Shown here: one piece after another, positions 9,230 through 18,849 of the stretch
How positions within the stretch are numbered: position 1 is the stretch's first letter
Layout of the letters: every line of letters begins with the position of its first letter
Origin: Allomuricauda sp. NBRC 101325
Lineage (GTDB): Bacteria > Bacteroidota > Bacteroidia > Flavobacteriales > Flavobacteriaceae
Assembly (NCBI RefSeq): GCF_030268205.1
Contig: NZ_BSQF01000001.1
Coordinates: 1,346,649 to 1,410,648, forward strand
Direction: 5' to 3'
DNA length: 64,000 nucleotides
Program-made: the position numbers and the translations under genes
Notes under the pieces: generated by a model
Told to the model about the DNA's origin: nothing
Seen by the model: the letters and a program-made list of their open reading frames with translations, nothing else
The model's database searches: none

Positions 9230-10492
9230 ATGAAAAAGAGACAGTTCCTGCGATATATGGGAAGTGCCGCAATGGCAACCCCGTTTATGCCTTTAACCCT
9301 AAATGCCCAAAGAACTTCTGGAGAAATCCCCTATCCAAACCCCGACAGTGAGGAATTTTGGGATAGGATTCGAATGGATTATAGGTTGAAACCTGACTAT
9401 ATTAACTTGGAAAGTGGATATTACAACATTACCCCAACGCCTATCCTCAACAAATACTTGGAGCACATAAGGGATGTGAATTATGAGGGGTCCTATTATA
9501 TGCGTACGGTACAATGGGACAATAAGCAAAGTGCCGCGGCACGTTTGGCCAAATTGCTGAACTGTTCGGAAAAGGAATTGGTGATTACCCGAAATACTAC
9601 GGAATCTTTGGATACCATAATTGGTGGTTTTCCTTGGAAAAAGGGCGATGAGGCCATTTATGCGGTTCAGGATTATGGGGCCATGCAAGTGCATTTTGAG
9701 CAAATGGAAGAGCGTTTTGGTATAGTCTGTAAAAAAGTTTCGGTGCCCAACCACCCGGAATCGGATGAGGAAATTGTTGCTTTATACGAATCGCAAATTA
9801 CTCCTAAGACCAAGTTGTTGATGGTGTGCCATATGGTGAATGTGACTGGACACATTCTTCCAATTCGAAAAATATGTGATATGGCGCATTCCCATGGTGT
9901 TGAGGTAATGGTAGATGGTGCCCATTGTGTAGGTCATATTAAGGTGGATTTGGCCCAATTGGATTGCGATTATTATGGCTCAAGTTTGCACAAATGGCTA
10001 TGTGCCCCTTTAGGGGCAGGGATGCTGTATGTGGCGGAAAAAAATATCCCAAAAATTTGGCCTTTGTTGGCAGATCATGAAACGGATAAGACCAAAATCC
10101 GAAGGTTGAACCATACGGGAACCCATCCTGTGGCCACGGATTTGACCATTAATGATTCCATAGATTATTTGGAAATGATTGGTATGCAGCGTAAAGAAGA
10201 AAGGATGCGATTTTTACAACGGTATTGGAGCGATCAATTGCGCAATGTGGAAAATGTGGTGATCAATACGCCAATTGAGCCCCATCGTAGTTGTGGTATT
10301 GCCAATGTAGGATTGACCAACATTAAACCTGGCGACATGGCCAAAATCCTGTTGGATGAATTCAATGTGTGGACAGTGGGCATAGATTTTGAAAATGTGC
10401 ACGGTTGCCGCATCACACCAAATATATTTACAACAACAGATGAATTGGATAAATTTGTGGTTGCCATAAAAACAATGGCAAAGCGAGCTTAA
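9230..10492 (+). CDS. PLP-dependent class V aminotransferase-like enzyme, exported
   Basis: 420 residues of fold-type I, of the isopenicillin-N-epimerase/cysteine-desulfurase group. The N-terminus MKKRQFLRYMGSAAMATP resembles a degenerate Tat signal, followed by PLTLNAQ, suggesting export. PLP site motifs are visible: ITRNTTESLDTI (phosphate cup), VMVDGAHCVGH (Asp binding the pyridine nitrogen) and SSLHKWLCAPLGAG with the Schiff-base lysine. The substrate is unknown. A GTG at 9185 would add 15 residues before the signal, so I prefer the ATG at 9230. The stop overlaps by four bases the end of the convergent phosphoesterase gene. Confidence 0.83.
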   Translation: MKKRQFLRYMGSAAMATPFMPLTLNAQRTSGEIPYPNPDSEEFWDRIRMDYRLKPDYINLESGYYNITPTPILNKYLEHIRDVNYEGSYYMRTVQWDNKQSAAARLAKLLNCSEKELVITRNTTESLDTIIGGFPWKKGDEAIYAVQDYGAMQVHFEQMEERFGIVCKKVSVPNHPESDEEIVALYESQITPKTKLLMVCHMVNVTGHILPIRKICDMAHSHGVEVMVDGAHCVGHIKVDLAQLDCDYYGSSLHKWLCAPLGAGMLYVAEKNIPKIWPLLADHETDKTKIRRLNHTGTHPVATDLTINDSIDYLEMIGMQRKEERMRFLQRYWSDQLRNVENVVINTPIEPHRSCGIANVGLTNIKPGDMAKILLDEFNVWTVGIDFENVHGCRITPNIFTTTDELDKFVVAIKTMAKRA

Positions 10493-11385
10493 GCACCGAT
10501 ATAATCCTCTAATTTTTCTGGACCTTCGAGCAACACCCGAACAATTTGAAGGGTGCCGTCGGGTTTGGTGGCAATATGCCATTTGATCAGTGAAATTTCA
10601 CCTTTTTCGATTTCAATGCCTGTAATACTTCGGGGATGAACACAACTTCCATCATTAAAAAATGGGATCTGTCCAGGTTCCGGAAATCGAGGTCGGTGGG
10701 TATGACCCGCAATGGTGATCAACAAATTCTTTTTTAGGATCCAGCGTTTGATGCGTCTCTCGATACGAATCAGTTCTTTGTAGTTTTTTGCAGGACTTGT
10801 TGGGTCACTTATACCGACCACTTGAAGGGGCTTCCATAAAATACGGACCAAAAATCGACCAACCCGCCAAAATATATAGTTCCACCAATCTGCCTGGTGC
10901 CCGTGAACCAAAAAAAGCTCCTGCCCTGTTTCTGTATGTTTTAAAATCAAGGCTTCATGGAAGGTAAGGTCTTTAAAAAGGGTTTTGTCTTCCCCATCAA
11001 TGGGTTCAAAATAATGCGATAAGTTCTTTTTGACAAAATCGGGATCGCGGTACACCATATCGTGATTGCCCCAAAGCATCTTCAATCGCTTCTCCAAATG
11101 AAACTGCCGAAGAAGTGTGTACACATTTTTATGGGCCTCAAAAATGGCATCAAAACTCAAGTTCTCCCATAGCTCGTCACCATCACCCAATTCATAATAG
11201 TGGAATCCTTCGCGATAATAATGGTTGAGCGCATGAAAGTAGATGTTTCGATTATTGGCAAAGTCGTCCGCGAAACTATTGTCCCCTCTATGGCAATCGC
11301 TGAAGAAGATAAACTTGGAATCATCATCGAAGTCGATGACATTGGCATTCGAATAAGCTCTGTCTAATCTTTTGGACGAGGACAT
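10489..11385 (-). CDS. Metallophosphoesterase
   Basis: 298-residue calcineurin-like phosphoesterase. All metal-binding motifs are present: FSDCHRGD (DxH), YELGDGDE (GD), MLWGNHDMV (GNHD), FLVHGHQAD and ITIAGHTHRPRF (GHxH). The order and length fit soluble phosphodiesterases or phosphatases resembling LpxH. The specific arrangement does not let me assign UDP-diacylglucosamine hydrolysis, so the substrate stays open. It reads away from the GAF-domain gene, with about 118 bases between starts that should hold both promoters. Confidence 0.85.
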   Translation of the reverse strand: MSSSKRLDRAYSNANVIDFDDDSKFIFFSDCHRGDNSFADDFANNRNIYFHALNHYYREGFHYYELGDGDELWENLSFDAIFEAHKNVYTLLRQFHLEKRLKMLWGNHDMVYRDPDFVKKNLSHYFEPIDGEDKTLFKDLTFHEALILKHTETGQELFLVHGHQADWWNYIFWRVGRFLVRILWKPLQVVGISDPTSPAKNYKELIRIERRIKRWILKKNLLITIAGHTHRPRFPEPGQIPFFNDGSCVHPRSITGIEIEKGEISLIKWHIATKPDGTLQIVRVLLEGPEKLEDYIGA

Positions 11386-11503
11386 GGGGTCAAATTTTGC
11401 TAAATATCCTTAAAAATGACCATATAACCATAAAGAAGCGACAAGGGTTAGTCGCATTTTTAGTTTTTGTAACTTTACACCCTATTTTTCGACTAAATAG
11501 CCC

Positions 11504-13879
11504 ATGATACACGACAGCAATATGGAAAGCCCTTTGGTGCAATTGGTAAGCTTCAATAAATTGTTGGAGCATTACGATGCGCAGCTGAAAAGTCCCAACA
11601 AACATTTGGCAGACAGGGCAAAATATGTTTTGGATGCACAAGCACCCTATCCAGTGCTGCGTGATGGTTTTTCCGATCTGTCGGTATTGGAAGCGCATAA
11701 GGATGTCATCAAAATAATTTTGGAAGACTCTTTTGCTCCTATTCTTACGTTGAACGAAATCAAAGCTGCATCAACACCTTTTGAAAATTTGGTGTTCAAT
11801 TCTTCAGAACGGTTCCAACAGATTTTGAAAGATGCAGGGGAGGCTTTTGATCTTTCCATCAGCAATATCCCTGAAGAATTTGGGTACATTATGCGTTGTA
11901 CCGTAATCTTAAAGTTCTTTTATGGGTACAACTTGGACTTTAAAAGACCATTCTTTTACGATATCCCCGATACCAATGGGGTAATGAGACGTTACCGTAT
12001 TTTGTACAATGCGGATTTCATGGAAATTATTCCGACCGAAAAGGCAAAAGAGCTTACGCAAGATGATGTGGATGACCTTTTGGATAATTTCAATAATCTC
12101 GACTTGTGGAAGGAAAAAATTCCGCCCAACAGTTTCATTGCCAAAGGTTTTGTGATATCGAACATGTTCGATGTAACTGCCGAACATTCCATTTCTGAAA
12201 TTAAATCCACCTTAATTGGGAGAACCCAACTTCACGAACAATCCTTTATGGAGAGTTTTGAGGATACGTTTAGATCATTGTTTAAACTGAACGATATTAA
12301 AGTCGGATTTGCGGGGTATGATAGCACTGCAAACAACTTTTTTAAGATTTATGGCAAGAACATGGAAAGTTACATTCTCAATGGTAATGAATTTGAGGAT
12401 TGTGATTTTAAATTCTGCAACCATACCCATAGTAAACTCTTCAAAGAGAACAAGTATTTTGCCATATCCAACGTAGAGAAATACTTTAAGAATTCGGAAG
12501 GGGAAACCCAACCTTATAAAAATTTGATGGAGCAGGGCATTAAAAGTGCCATTCTTGCCCCCATTTCCATAAATGGAAACCTTTTAGGGGTGCTGGAACT
12601 TGTTTCAGGTAAGAAAAATGAACTCAACAGTGTAAATGCCAATAAATTGGATGGGGTTATGCCCTACATAATTGCTGCAGTTATGCGTACCATTGAGGAG
12701 GAAGAAAACCTTATCGATGCCATAATCCAGCATGAATGTACCTCGGTACACCCATCTGTGTATTGGAAATTCCAAGAAGAGGCAAAGCATTTTATGGCTG
12801 ATGAACTGGCTGGAAAGGAACCTGTATTTAAGGAGGTTGTTTTTAAAGACGTGTATCCGCTTTATGGTCAAATAGATATAAAGGATTCCTCCAAAGAGCG
12901 TAACCTTGCCATTCAAAGGGATTTGATGATTCAGCTATCCGAAATCAACGATATTTTGGAATTGGCCTTTGAAAGACACACACTTCCTATTTATGAGGAA
13001 TTGCAATTTAGGGTGAACAATTATTTGGGCGAGGTTAAAGAAGCCTTGTTTACGCATACCGAACAAGCTGTTTTCGATTTTGTAAAGGAAGAAGTGAATC
13101 CTATTTTGCTTCATCTTAAAAAAGAAGATATAGAGGTTGCCGCCTTAATTGAAAAATACGAGGAGAAAATCGACAAGGCCACCGAAAGCTACTATGATCA
13201 CCGCAAGAACTATGATCGAAGTGTGATGGATGCCAACTTAAAACTTGCGGCACTTCTAGACAAAAAACAAGAGGCTGCCCAAGAAATGTTCCCGCACTAT
13301 TTTGAACGTTACAAAACCGATGGGGTGGAACACAATATGTACATTGGTAGCTCCATTGCCAAAGACCGTCAGTTCAATAAATTGTATCTGAGCAATCTTA
13401 GATTGTGGCAATTGCAGGTCATGTGCGAAATGGAAAATAAATATTATTCCCTAAAACCACATTTACCGGTTAAACTGGATGTGGCTTCGCTTATCTTGGT
13501 GTACAGTACCTCTTTGGCCATCCGTTTTAGAATGGATGAAAAGCGATTTGATGTGGATGGAACCTACAATGCACGGTATGAAGTAATCAAAAAGCGCATC
13601 GATAAATCATACATCAAAGGAAGCAACGAACGCTTGACCCAGAAAGGGAAATTGGCCATTGTATATTCCCAAAAGAAAGACGAGCGTGAATACATGCGAT
13701 ACATCAGCTTCCTAAAATCGAAAGGATATTTTACCAACAATATTGAAATAGTGGAGTTGGAAGGTCTTCAAGGGGTTACAGGTCTAAAAGCCATTAGAGC
13801 CGAGATTTTATATCAAAAGGATAAAAAATCGGAACGCACCTACACTTATGACGACCTTATGGAAGAATTAAAATCCTAA
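11504..13879 (+). CDS. Large GAF-domain protein
   Basis: 791 residues, soluble, no signal peptide. A GAF-like domain fits about residues 240-400 (IKSAILAPISINGNLLGVLELVSGKKNELNS is the typical GAF core strand and loop). The rest is largely helical, with a coiled-coil-prone stretch (about 500-590) and a C-terminal part including YIGSSIAKDRQFNKLYLSNLRLWQLQ. There is no kinase, cyclase or HTH output domain, so its output is unknown. I recall similar proteins only as GAF-domain proteins in Flavobacteriia. A second Met at residue 7 (11522) is an alternative start. It is convergent with the HD/Pycsar-like gene, the stops being three bases apart. Confidence 0.72.
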   Translation: MIHDSNMESPLVQLVSFNKLLEHYDAQLKSPNKHLADRAKYVLDAQAPYPVLRDGFSDLSVLEAHKDVIKIILEDSFAPILTLNEIKAASTPFENLVFNSSERFQQILKDAGEAFDLSISNIPEEFGYIMRCTVILKFFYGYNLDFKRPFFYDIPDTNGVMRRYRILYNADFMEIIPTEKAKELTQDDVDDLLDNFNNLDLWKEKIPPNSFIAKGFVISNMFDVTAEHSISEIKSTLIGRTQLHEQSFMESFEDTFRSLFKLNDIKVGFAGYDSTANNFFKIYGKNMESYILNGNEFEDCDFKFCNHTHSKLFKENKYFAISNVEKYFKNSEGETQPYKNLMEQGIKSAILAPISINGNLLGVLELVSGKKNELNSVNANKLDGVMPYIIAAVMRTIEEEENLIDAIIQHECTSVHPSVYWKFQEEAKHFMADELAGKEPVFKEVVFKDVYPLYGQIDIKDSSKERNLAIQRDLMIQLSEINDILELAFERHTLPIYEELQFRVNNYLGEVKEALFTHTEQAVFDFVKEEVNPILLHLKKEDIEVAALIEKYEEKIDKATESYYDHRKNYDRSVMDANLKLAALLDKKQEAAQEMFPHYFERYKTDGVEHNMYIGSSIAKDRQFNKLYLSNLRLWQLQVMCEMENKYYSLKPHLPVKLDVASLILVYSTSLAIRFRMDEKRFDVDGTYNARYEVIKKRIDKSYIKGSNERLTQKGKLAIVYSQKKDEREYMRYISFLKSKGYFTNNIEIVELEGLQGVTGLKAIRAEILYQKDKKSERTYTYDDLMEELKS

Positions 13880-13882
13880 GCG

Positions 13883-15082
13883 TTAAAACAAATACTTTAA
13901 GTTTTCTGGACCAAAGTATCGGAACGCAATACCAAAAGCGAATACCGAAATTATCATTCCCACCATAAATATGGTATAGGTCATTCGTAAGAGTTTGTAT
14001 TTTTTGTTCAAAACCAAGCCCAAATAATACAGGTCTTTGGTAAGGGAATTATATATATACTCTTTGTCCTTGACCAATTCGCCCAATGCCCACTCGTATT
14101 CTTGTAAACTCATTTGATGAAAGTTTCCGAAGAACAAAAGGTTCACATTTTTGTTCTCTACATCTTCTTTGGTAAATTTTCCTCCAGAAATGTTGGGTCT
14201 GGTGGCCAACACCGATAAGATCATTGAAGTAACACTCGAAAGAATCAAAATAAAGGTGGGATAAATCAAATAAGTGTTGGAAGGGTTGTCCAATTTCGTC
14301 AATAGGTTCGCCAGCACTACCGAAATAACGATCGCATTTACCGACAACAAAATATTTGCTTTGGTATCGGCAATGTCGCTCAGTTTTAAGTGATTTTTCA
14401 GGGTTACCCTGTAAAGCGTTTGTATGCTTCGGTCTGGGCTTTCACTTTTGTATTTGGCTTTTAAAGCTTCTTTTTTGGCAATTTTCTTTTCCTCTTTCTT
14501 TTCTTTCAACAGTTTTTTAAGGTTGTCTTCCTTGCCAGGTCCCCATTTTTCTTTGGCGTAATCTGTATAAAACTTATGTTTGAGCCTGAACATTTTAATG
14601 TTTTTATCTCTCCATTCCCTGGCGGTATAATCGGCTATACCCAATTCGCGAAGCTCGTCCTTTAAATAGTCGGTGGTTTCCCAATAGCTTTTTTTTGCGA
14701 AATGGGATATATCGGCATCTCGGATAATGCCTTCCATTAAATTGGAGGGTTCATTCTCCATTTTTGTGGCCATGATCAAATTGCATACCTGTGCAATACC
14801 TTCATCGTCATACCCATTTTCTTTAAGAAATTTCTTGGCGGATGCACAACTTTTTTCTTCATGGTCATTCATGCCCTCAATATGTCCAACATCATGAAAC
14901 CAAGCAGCTAAGAGGAGTTGTTCGTTCTCTTGATCGGAAAGGTTATAGAAATTGAGTAATTCTTTAGTACTTTTAACTACTCTTTGGGTATGTTTTAGGT
15001 TATGGTATAAAAACTTGGGGTCAAGTTCTTCGGTTAAAATTTTTGAAACGAAACGTTCAGTTTTTTCAACGATTTCCGACAT
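13883..15082 (-). CDS. HD-domain phosphohydrolase fused to Pycsar-effector-like membrane domain
   Basis: 399 residues. The N-terminal about 190 form an HD domain: YHNLKHTQRV (first His), AAWFHDVGH (HD pair) and RDADISHF (last Asp). A Lys/Glu-rich linker (LKKLLKEKKEEKKIAKKEALK) leads to a C-terminal region with three hydrophobic segments (ILLSVNAIVISVVLANLL, YPTFILILSSVTSMILSVLAT, TYTIFMVGMIISVFAFGIAF). This half matches the family called DUF5706/PycTM, the transmembrane effector of Pycsar anti-phage systems, as I remember it. No cyclase gene is adjacent. I use the Met at 15082 because the longer reading to 15130 would run into the divergent neighbour's leader. Confidence 0.78.
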   Translation of the reverse strand: MSEIVEKTERFVSKILTEELDPKFLYHNLKHTQRVVKSTKELLNFYNLSDQENEQLLLAAWFHDVGHIEGMNDHEEKSCASAKKFLKENGYDDEGIAQVCNLIMATKMENEPSNLMEGIIRDADISHFAKKSYWETTDYLKDELRELGIADYTAREWRDKNIKMFRLKHKFYTDYAKEKWGPGKEDNLKKLLKEKKEEKKIAKKEALKAKYKSESPDRSIQTLYRVTLKNHLKLSDIADTKANILLSVNAIVISVVLANLLTKLDNPSNTYLIYPTFILILSSVTSMILSVLATRPNISGGKFTKEDVENKNVNLLFFGNFHQMSLQEYEWALGELVKDKEYIYNSLTKDLYYLGLVLNKKYKLLRMTYTIFMVGMIISVFAFGIAFRYFGPENLKYLF

Positions 15083-15135
15083 AGCTATATATTGAATATC
15101 CAAATTACAAAATTTTGGAATCAACCTCATGGGAT

Positions 15136-18100
15136 ATGAAGAAACATCTACTTTTGTCCATACTTCTTGTTTTGGGATACAGTTGTGCTACCTACGAGAC
15201 CAAGGTACAAGAATCATATACCCAAACCGATGATTTTGACGGTAAGTCGTTGGAGCACACCTTTTATTTAATTGGTGATGCGGGATTATCCCCTGATGAT
15301 GATTTGAATCCTACCCTTAAAAGATTCAAAACAACCCTTGAGAAAGCCGATAAAAATAGCACGGCCATTTTTTTAGGCGACAATATTTATCCTGCCGGTT
15401 TGCCCAGTAAAAAAGATGATCCCGAAGGACATGAACGATCTAAACATTATATGGATGCGCAATTGGCCACCGTGGAAAATTTTAAGGGCAACACTTTGTT
15501 TATTCCAGGCAATCACGATTGGTACAGCGATGGCCTAAAAGGTTTGGAACGAGAGGAAGAGTACATTAAAAGAGTATTGGATGACAAGGATGTGTTCCAA
15601 CCGAAAAATGGCTGTCCTATCGAGAAAATAGAAATTTCCGATAAGGTCATGGTGATTGCCATAGACACTGAGTGGTATTTAACGGATTGGGACAAGCACC
15701 CGACCATGAACGATAAATGCGAGATCAAGGATAGGGAACGCTTTTTTGAAGAACTGGAGAGCTTGATCAAAAAGAATTTGGACAAGACCTTGGTCATTGC
15801 CATGCACCACCCTTTATTTACTTATGGTGAACATGGAGGCCAGTTTTCTTTTAACGATGGCCTATATCCCGCAGGCGGAAAAGTACCGCTTCCTATTTTA
15901 GGTGCGGCGGCCAATGTCCTTCGTAAAACAACTGGTGCATCAATCGAAGACCTGTCCAATAAAATGTACAATTCCTTAAAAAAACGGATTCTCACTTTAA
16001 GTCAGTATTCCGAAAAGGTAATTTTTGCATCAGGACACGAACATACCCTACAATATATTGTAGAATCTGGCAAACCTCAAATTGTCAGTGGCTCGGGGGC
16101 AAAAACTGGAGCTACCAGATTGTTGAATGGCAGCCAATTTTCAACAGGGAAAAATGGGTTTGCTATTTTAAAAGTGTACAAAGATGGGTCATCAGATGTG
16201 GCCTTTTATGGAGCTGATGAAAATGGTGAAGAAAAGTTGTTCCAAACCCCAGTTCTTCCGCCAGACCGACCTGAAAATGTTGGTCCTTTCTCTGAAGAAT
16301 TTCCTGCCTACAAAAGAGCATCGGTCTACACACCAGAAGAGGTTGATAAAAGTGGATTCCACAAATGGATGTGGGGTGAACGTTACCGAAAATATTACGC
16401 TACCGAAGTAAAAGCTCCAACGGTAAGATTGGATACGCTGTATGGGGGTTTAAAAGTAGTGCGAAAAGGGGGAGGAAACCAATCCAACTCCTTGCGACTG
16501 GAGGATAAAAAGGGAAGACAATATGTAATGCGGGATCTTAGAAAAAGTGCCGAAAGATATTTGCAGGCCATGGCATTTAAAGAGCAGTACGTTATTGGAC
16601 AATTTGAGGGAACCTACACAGAAAAGTTGTTGTTGGACCTTTATACTGGGGCACACCCTTATGCCCCATTTACCGTTGCCAAACTTTCTGATGCCGTTGG
16701 TATTTACCACACAAATCCTATATTATATTATGTGCCCAAGCAGGCCGTTTTGGGAGATTTTAATACCGAATTCGGGGATGGACTTTACATGATCGAGGAA
16801 CATGTTTCGGAGGGTCACGATAATTTGGAGAGTTTCGGGCGCACCAATAAAATTGAAAGCACCTACGATTTTATCAATAAGCTCCGAAAAGATGAGGAGT
16901 ATAAACTTGATCAAAAGGAATATGTAAAGGCCCGTCTATTTGATATTCTTTTGGGCGATTGGGACCGACATGTGGATCAATGGCGCTGGGCTGAGTTCAA
17001 AACGGAAGATGGAAAAAAACTATATAAGCCCATTCCAAGAGACCGTGATCAGGTGTTTTCTCGTTGGGGCGATGGTCTGGTTATGGGATTTGGTACCCGG
17101 GCTGTGCCAGCACTTCGGATTTTTGAAGGGTTTCACGATGAAATCCGAAGTGTGAAAGGTTTTACATCTTCTCCGCGAACATATGCTTTGGATATGGCTT
17201 TGTTGTCTGAAGTTGATTTGGATATGTGGGAGGAGCAGGCCAAATACCTTCAGGATAACCTAACGGAACAAGATATTGATGCTGCCTTATTGGAGTTTCC
17301 TGAAGAGGTTAGGGATGAAACGGTTGATGAAATTAAAAAGACCCTTTTGGTTCGCAAAGCCAATTTGGTCAACACTGCCCGAGACTATTTTGAAGTGCTC
17401 AACAAATACAGCGTGATCACGGGAACGGATAAGGACGATTATTTCAATATTGTTTCCTTACCCAATGGCGATGTGGAGGTAAGGGCCTACCGAATCAAAG
17501 GTGGTGAGTTTACGGATTTGTTTTTTCATAAAACCTATAGCCCAAATTTTACCAAGGAAATTTGGATTTACGGTTTGGATGATAAAGATGAGTTTGATGT
17601 GAATACGGCAGCATCTAAAATAAGAGTGCGAATTGCGGGAGGACAAAATAACGATGTGTACAAGATTTCCGAAGATTCCAAAAAGGTGTATGCTTATGAT
17701 TTCAAATCCAAGAACAATACGTTTGATGAAGCCTATGGCGGAAAAATCAAAAGGGTGGATGATTATCAGGTAAACACCTATGAATTCCTCAAGGTTAATG
17801 CGAGCAGCAATCAAATATTTCCAACCATTGGATTTAATCCAGATGATGGTGTTCGAATAGGGCTAACAGACACCTACACGATTAATGGTTTCAGAAAAAA
17901 CCCATTTACCCAGCAACATACCTTTAATGCGGCCTATTATTTTGCCACAAAGGGTTACGATTTAGGCTATAAAGGAGAGTTTGCCCATTTGTTCAATAAT
18001 GTAAACTTGGAAATTAATGCTAGGTTTACCAGTCCCAACTTTACCCGTAACTTTTTTGGTTTTGGGAATGAAACCGAAAACAACGATGATGACGAACCTT

Positions 18101-18849
18101 TAGGTCTGGATTACAATCGTGTTCGCATTAGAACGCTAAGAGTGGCCCCATCTTTAATTTGGAGGGGCTATTTGGGGTCTAAAGTGCGCGTGGGATTGGC
18201 CTACGAACATATTGAAATTGAGGAAACCGAAGATCGATTCATCAACGAGTTTTATATTGCAAATGGAGAGGAAAACGGTAAGAGTTTCTATGGTATCGAT
18301 GGAGAATATAATTATGCCAATTCCGATAACAGTGCTTTTCCAACCATGGGTATGGATTTTACGCTACAAGGTGGATACAGAACCAATATTGAAGATACTT
18401 CCAGAAGCTATGGATATATTATCCCCAGTTTTTCCATTGACCATAAAATATCTTCGGACGGAAGATTGGTCTTGGCTACCAAATTCAAAGGGCATTTTAC
18501 CTTGGGAAATGGCTACGAGTTTTATCAAGCGGCCAGTATTGGTGGCAACAATGGTCTGAGAGGTTTCCGTTTTCAACGCTTTACGGGAAAAACCGCTTAC
18601 TACCAAAATACCGATTTGCGCTATAGTTTTTTAGGACAGAAAACAGGTTTGATGCCGGTTACACCCGGTATTTATGCAGGGTTTGATTATGGAAGGGTAT
18701 GGTTCCCTGGAGATTCTTCGGACAAGTGGCACAATTCGTACGGAGGGGGCTTCTTTTTGAACGGAACCGATATTATTACTGCCAATGTGGGACTATTTAA
18801 TAGTTCGGATGGACCACGTGTAGCTTTTGGACTGGGCTTTGGATTTTAA
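15136..18849 (+). CDS. Metallophosphoesterase fused to BamA/ShlB-like outer-membrane barrel, lipoprotein signal
   Basis: 1237 residues. A lipoprotein-type signal (MKKHLLLSILLVLGYSC) precedes a calcineurin-like phosphoesterase (about 25-330) with YLIGDAG, FLGDNIYP, FIPGNHDWYSDG, VIAMHHPL and ASGHEHTL. A middle region (about 400-780) includes KPIPRDRDQVFSRWGDG. The C-terminus (about 880-1237) is rich in alternating beta strands and ends GPRVAFGLGFGF, with GGNNGLRGFRF, the RGF-type motif of BamA/Omp85-like barrels. The phosphatase is thus likely held at the outer membrane. The ATG at 15136 opens the signal peptide; an upstream in-frame TTG is less likely. Confidence 0.85.
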   Translation: MKKHLLLSILLVLGYSCATYETKVQESYTQTDDFDGKSLEHTFYLIGDAGLSPDDDLNPTLKRFKTTLEKADKNSTAIFLGDNIYPAGLPSKKDDPEGHERSKHYMDAQLATVENFKGNTLFIPGNHDWYSDGLKGLEREEEYIKRVLDDKDVFQPKNGCPIEKIEISDKVMVIAIDTEWYLTDWDKHPTMNDKCEIKDRERFFEELESLIKKNLDKTLVIAMHHPLFTYGEHGGQFSFNDGLYPAGGKVPLPILGAAANVLRKTTGASIEDLSNKMYNSLKKRILTLSQYSEKVIFASGHEHTLQYIVESGKPQIVSGSGAKTGATRLLNGSQFSTGKNGFAILKVYKDGSSDVAFYGADENGEEKLFQTPVLPPDRPENVGPFSEEFPAYKRASVYTPEEVDKSGFHKWMWGERYRKYYATEVKAPTVRLDTLYGGLKVVRKGGGNQSNSLRLEDKKGRQYVMRDLRKSAERYLQAMAFKEQYVIGQFEGTYTEKLLLDLYTGAHPYAPFTVAKLSDAVGIYHTNPILYYVPKQAVLGDFNTEFGDGLYMIEEHVSEGHDNLESFGRTNKIESTYDFINKLRKDEEYKLDQKEYVKARLFDILLGDWDRHVDQWRWAEFKTEDGKKLYKPIPRDRDQVFSRWGDGLVMGFGTRAVPALRIFEGFHDEIRSVKGFTSSPRTYALDMALLSEVDLDMWEEQAKYLQDNLTEQDIDAALLEFPEEVRDETVDEIKKTLLVRKANLVNTARDYFEVLNKYSVITGTDKDDYFNIVSLPNGDVEVRAYRIKGGEFTDLFFHKTYSPNFTKEIWIYGLDDKDEFDVNTAASKIRVRIAGGQNNDVYKISEDSKKVYAYDFKSKNNTFDEAYGGKIKRVDDYQVNTYEFLKVNASSNQIFPTIGFNPDDGVRIGLTDTYTINGFRKNPFTQQHTFNAAYYFATKGYDLGYKGEFAHLFNNVNLEINARFTSPNFTRNFFGFGNETENNDDDEPLGLDYNRVRIRTLRVAPSLIWRGYLGSKVRVGLAYEHIEIEETEDRFINEFYIANGEENGKSFYGIDGEYNYANSDNSAFPTMGMDFTLQGGYRTNIEDTSRSYGYIIPSFSIDHKISSDGRLVLATKFKGHFTLGNGYEFYQAASIGGNNGLRGFRFQRFTGKTAYYQNTDLRYSFLGQKTGLMPVTPGIYAGFDYGRVWFPGDSSDKWHNSYGGGFFLNGTDIITANVGLFNSSDGPRVAFGLGFGF

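Noticed and set aside
13883..18849. A complete Pycsar defence operon
   Set aside because: Only an effector-like domain is present; no pyrimidine cyclase gene is adjacent and the neighbour is a divergent phosphoesterase-barrel gene.
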